This document shows positions 20,124 through 21,868 of a stretch of DNA of 21,868 nt, piece after piece. A model generated the notes under the pieces. It was given only the letters and a program-made list of their open reading frames with translations. It ran no database searches and was not told where the DNA came from. The position numbers and the translations under genes were made by a program. The stretch lies in contig CAJGCK010000015.1 in assembly GCA_904501795.1 (NCBI GenBank), positions 1-21,868 of the forward strand. Direction: 5' to 3'. Numbering within the stretch: the stretch's first letter is position 1; each line of letters starts with the position of its first letter. The stretch comes from an uncultured Clostridia bacterium (lineage in GTDB: Bacteria > Bacillota > Clostridia > Christensenellales > Borkfalkiaceae).

Positions 20124-21868
20124 AAAAATCTTTAAGAAAAATTTTATTACTAATCTTCACGCTTACCATGGTTTTTACGGGGCTAATTGCGTGCTCAAAC
20201 CCTTCTGGTTGGGATCCTTCAAAGGTTACTCTAACTAACGGTGGTGCGGTTTTAGAAAACGGTGGATTTATAGCAGAAACTGAAAATTACGTTTATTTTA
20301 TTAACGGCTTGGAAGACTCTACTTCCGACAACACGTTTGGCGCGCCGGTTAGGGGTGCTTTGGTTGTTGCCGATAAAGACGATTTATCTAATTCTTGCAT
20401 AGTAGTTCCAAAACTTTTCGTTGCAAGCGACTATGATGCAGGCGTTTATATTTCTAACGGCTACGTTTACTATGGTACGCCATGTACCGATTTGGACTCT
20501 TCGGGTGCGGTTGCTAAAAGTCAAATGACTTTTGCAAGAACTAAACTTGACGGAACGGGAACGGAGAATTATTTTACTATATCTAGTCTTTCTGCTGAAT
20601 ATCGTTTTGTTGAAGACCAAGACGGTAACGTAAATATCGTTTATTATGATTCTACAGATAAGGCGTTGTACTCTTTCTCAACACAAAGCAAACAAAAAAC
20701 TACAATTGCAAAAACTAACGAAAAGGCAAACGAAGAAACTTTAGACGCATATTTCTTCTTAAACGGCGATGGACCCGTAGTTATGTATACCGTTTCGGTT
20801 TACGACGGGGAATATAATGAAAGAGAAACTTCAAGAAACAAAAAATCGTTCAATAGAGCGTACGTGTATACGCTAGGTGACGTAAAGCAGGACGAAACTG
20901 CAGAGTGCCTAGGAGAAAAAGTTTTTGACGGAGAGGGTGCTGTTAATAAAACCTTGTCTATAAGTTTTGTTAATGGAAGTTGCGTTTGTTACTCGGTTGC
21001 AAACGTTGTAGACGGAATTTCTAAAACCTATTACGTTGATTTGACAAACGGCTTTAACCCCGTCCAAGTTGTCAACGTTAACTATGCAAAAGCCGAAAAC
21101 CTTATTGTTGGCGTGAACGAAGTTTATGCAATGGAAGACAAGTATATTGTTAAAGCCTCGTTGACGGGTGACGTTAGCGCGTTAAAAGAAACGGTTGCCA
21201 GGGTCGAAACCGTAAACAGTCTTTTGTTTAAGGACGGCGACTTTGTTTATTATAGAAATTCAAGCAACAATCTTTATAGGGTTTACGTGGGCGACCGTAC
21301 GGGCAAACAAGAAAAAGACCTTATGGAGCAAAAAGTTTCAGAAGACGTTGTTTCTTCAATGTGGTACATGCCCGAAATTATCGACGGAAAGATTTTCTAC
21401 TTAGACAACTCTAAAAACGGCTGTTCTTACGTTAAATACGTTTCAGTTTCGGCAGAAGTTAAAACCGACGTTGACGAAGATGGCGAAATCACCGCTTGCT
21501 ATCTCGATGGACAAGAATTTGTTGGAATTCTTCTTGATAGAGACAAGGCTGTTATTGCGGAAAACATCATCAAAGAAAAACTTGAAAGTTGTATAGAAAA
21601 CGGTCAATTAGTGTTTGATGAAGACGACGATGGAAACATTATATTGACAAACGGCGAGCCCAACATAGAAGCAATCGTGGAAGCAAGAGCAATTTACGAC
21701 GGCTTAACCACCGAAAAAGGCTTGGTTACCGCAAGCACGGTGAAAATGTTAAAGAACTACGAAGAAGCGCTTAGAATAAACAAACTCTTATATAAACTAT
21801 ACGAATTTGACACCGCGGTAGACAAAGACGCTTTTGAAACTGCGTTCAACACGGCAAAACAAGCCATG
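20120..21868 (+). CDS. Large secreted lipoprotein, unknown function (3' end outside the window)
   Basis: Open from the ATG at 20120 (GGAG at 20111-20114) to the window end, 583 codons with no stop. The signal peptide MKKSLRKILLLIFTLTMVF runs into lipobox GLIAC, with lipid acceptor Cys25, so the protein is anchored outside the cell. The first ~400 residues contain repeated short units of the form strand-turn-strand with Y-x-Y or V-Y-Y near asparagine or glycine (ENYVYFINGLE, NGYVYYGTP, GDFVYYRNSSNNLYRV, DGKIFYLDNSKNG), as in beta-propeller-like DUF5050-type domains. An acidic Asp-rich loop (DVDEDGEI, DEDDDGNI) and a helical tail follow. Function unknown; adhesion or polymer binding would be a guess. 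Confidence 0.8.
   Translation, partial: MKKSLRKILLLIFTLTMVFTGLIACSNPSGWDPSKVTLTNGGAVLENGGFIAETENYVYFINGLEDSTSDNTFGAPVRGALVVADKDDLSNSCIVVPKLFVASDYDAGVYISNGYVYYGTPCTDLDSSGAVAKSQMTFARTKLDGTGTENYFTISSLSAEYRFVEDQDGNVNIVYYDSTDKALYSFSTQSKQKTTIAKTNEKANEETLDAYFFLNGDGPVVMYTVSVYDGEYNERETSRNKKSFNRAYVYTLGDVKQDETAECLGEKVFDGEGAVNKTLSISFVNGSCVCYSVANVVDGISKTYYVDLTNGFNPVQVVNVNYAKAENLIVGVNEVYAMEDKYIVKASLTGDVSALKETVARVETVNSLLFKDGDFVYYRNSSNNLYRVYVGDRTGKQEKDLMEQKVSEDVVSSMWYMPEIIDGKIFYLDNSKNGCSYVKYVSVSAEVKTDVDEDGEITACYLDGQEFVGILLDRDKAVIAENIIKEKLESCIENGQLVFDEDDDGNIILTNGEPNIEAIVEARAIYDGLTTEKGLVTASTVKMLKNYEEALRINKLLYKLYEFDTAVDKDAFETAFNTAKQAM

Noticed and set aside
20384..20620. 78-codon minus-strand ORF
   Set aside because: It is antisense to the long terminal lipoprotein frame, which has a promoter, ribosome site and signal peptide.
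1..21868. CRISPR arrays, tRNA or rRNA genes, transposases, recoded stop codons
   Set aside because: No spaced direct repeats, cloverleaf or rRNA motifs, or transposase motifs were seen; TAA, TAG and TGA all end recognisable proteins, so the standard code applies.

Overview
The window looks like chromosomal DNA of a low-GC, anaerobic Firmicute, probably an uncultured gut-type clostridium. The evidence is the AT-rich sequence, strong GGAGG ribosome binding sites, consensus sigma-A promoters, a single-chain pyruvate:ferredoxin oxidoreductase, a rubrerythrin, and ECF-transporter, truA, rplM and rpsI in their usual Firmicute order. I cannot name a genus from sequence alone.

Layout. (1) Bases 1-1653 are an accessory patch. 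The 3' end of a probable cell-wall amidase (+) and the 3' end of jag (-) face each other across about 1.5 kb. Both genes are followed by a related 40-base repeat and then a terminator hairpin, so the two repeats form an inverted pair. Between them lie a small lipoprotein gene and, upstream of it, an apparently undescribed structured leader RNA with a near-perfect promoter and an intrinsic terminator directly ahead of the lipoprotein's ribosome binding site. (2) Bases 1654-5896 (-) hold dnaN followed by rpmH-rnpA-yidD-yidC-jag, the classic origin-proximal cluster, but dnaA is missing from its usual place. YidC carries a large extracytoplasmic insertion. (3) Bases 5897-6356 are an AT-rich gap with DnaA-box-like and DnaA-trio-like sequences, a candidate oriC. 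(4) Bases 6357-8047 (+) hold rsmG, an overlapping YpsA-like SLOG gene and a cyclophilin. (5) Bases 8105-10533 (-) hold a polar amino-acid ABC transporter operon. Its lipoprotein binding subunit is circularly permuted, and its promoter is covered by two copies of a 15-bp palindrome. (6) Bases 10729-14932 hold rubrerythrin (+) and, convergent with it, pyruvate:ferredoxin oxidoreductase (-). (7) Bases 15201-19555 (+) hold ecfA1-ecfA2-ecfT-truA, then an L13-type leader and rplM-rpsI. (8) Bases 19636-21868 hold a small unknown gene (-) and a large lipoprotein (+) that runs off the window, preceded by a possible coupled small ORF.

How the genes work together. The origin cluster serves replication (DnaN), ribosome and RNA maturation (L34, RnpA, RsmG) and membrane-protein insertion (YidD, YidC, Jag). 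The ECF module supplies energy for vitamin uptake. PFOR and rubrerythrin fit anaerobic pyruvate oxidation with peroxide defence. The strongest leads are the structured leader RNA (1288-1500), the circularly permuted binding protein (9664-10533), the tandem operators in front of that operon, and the rearranged origin.
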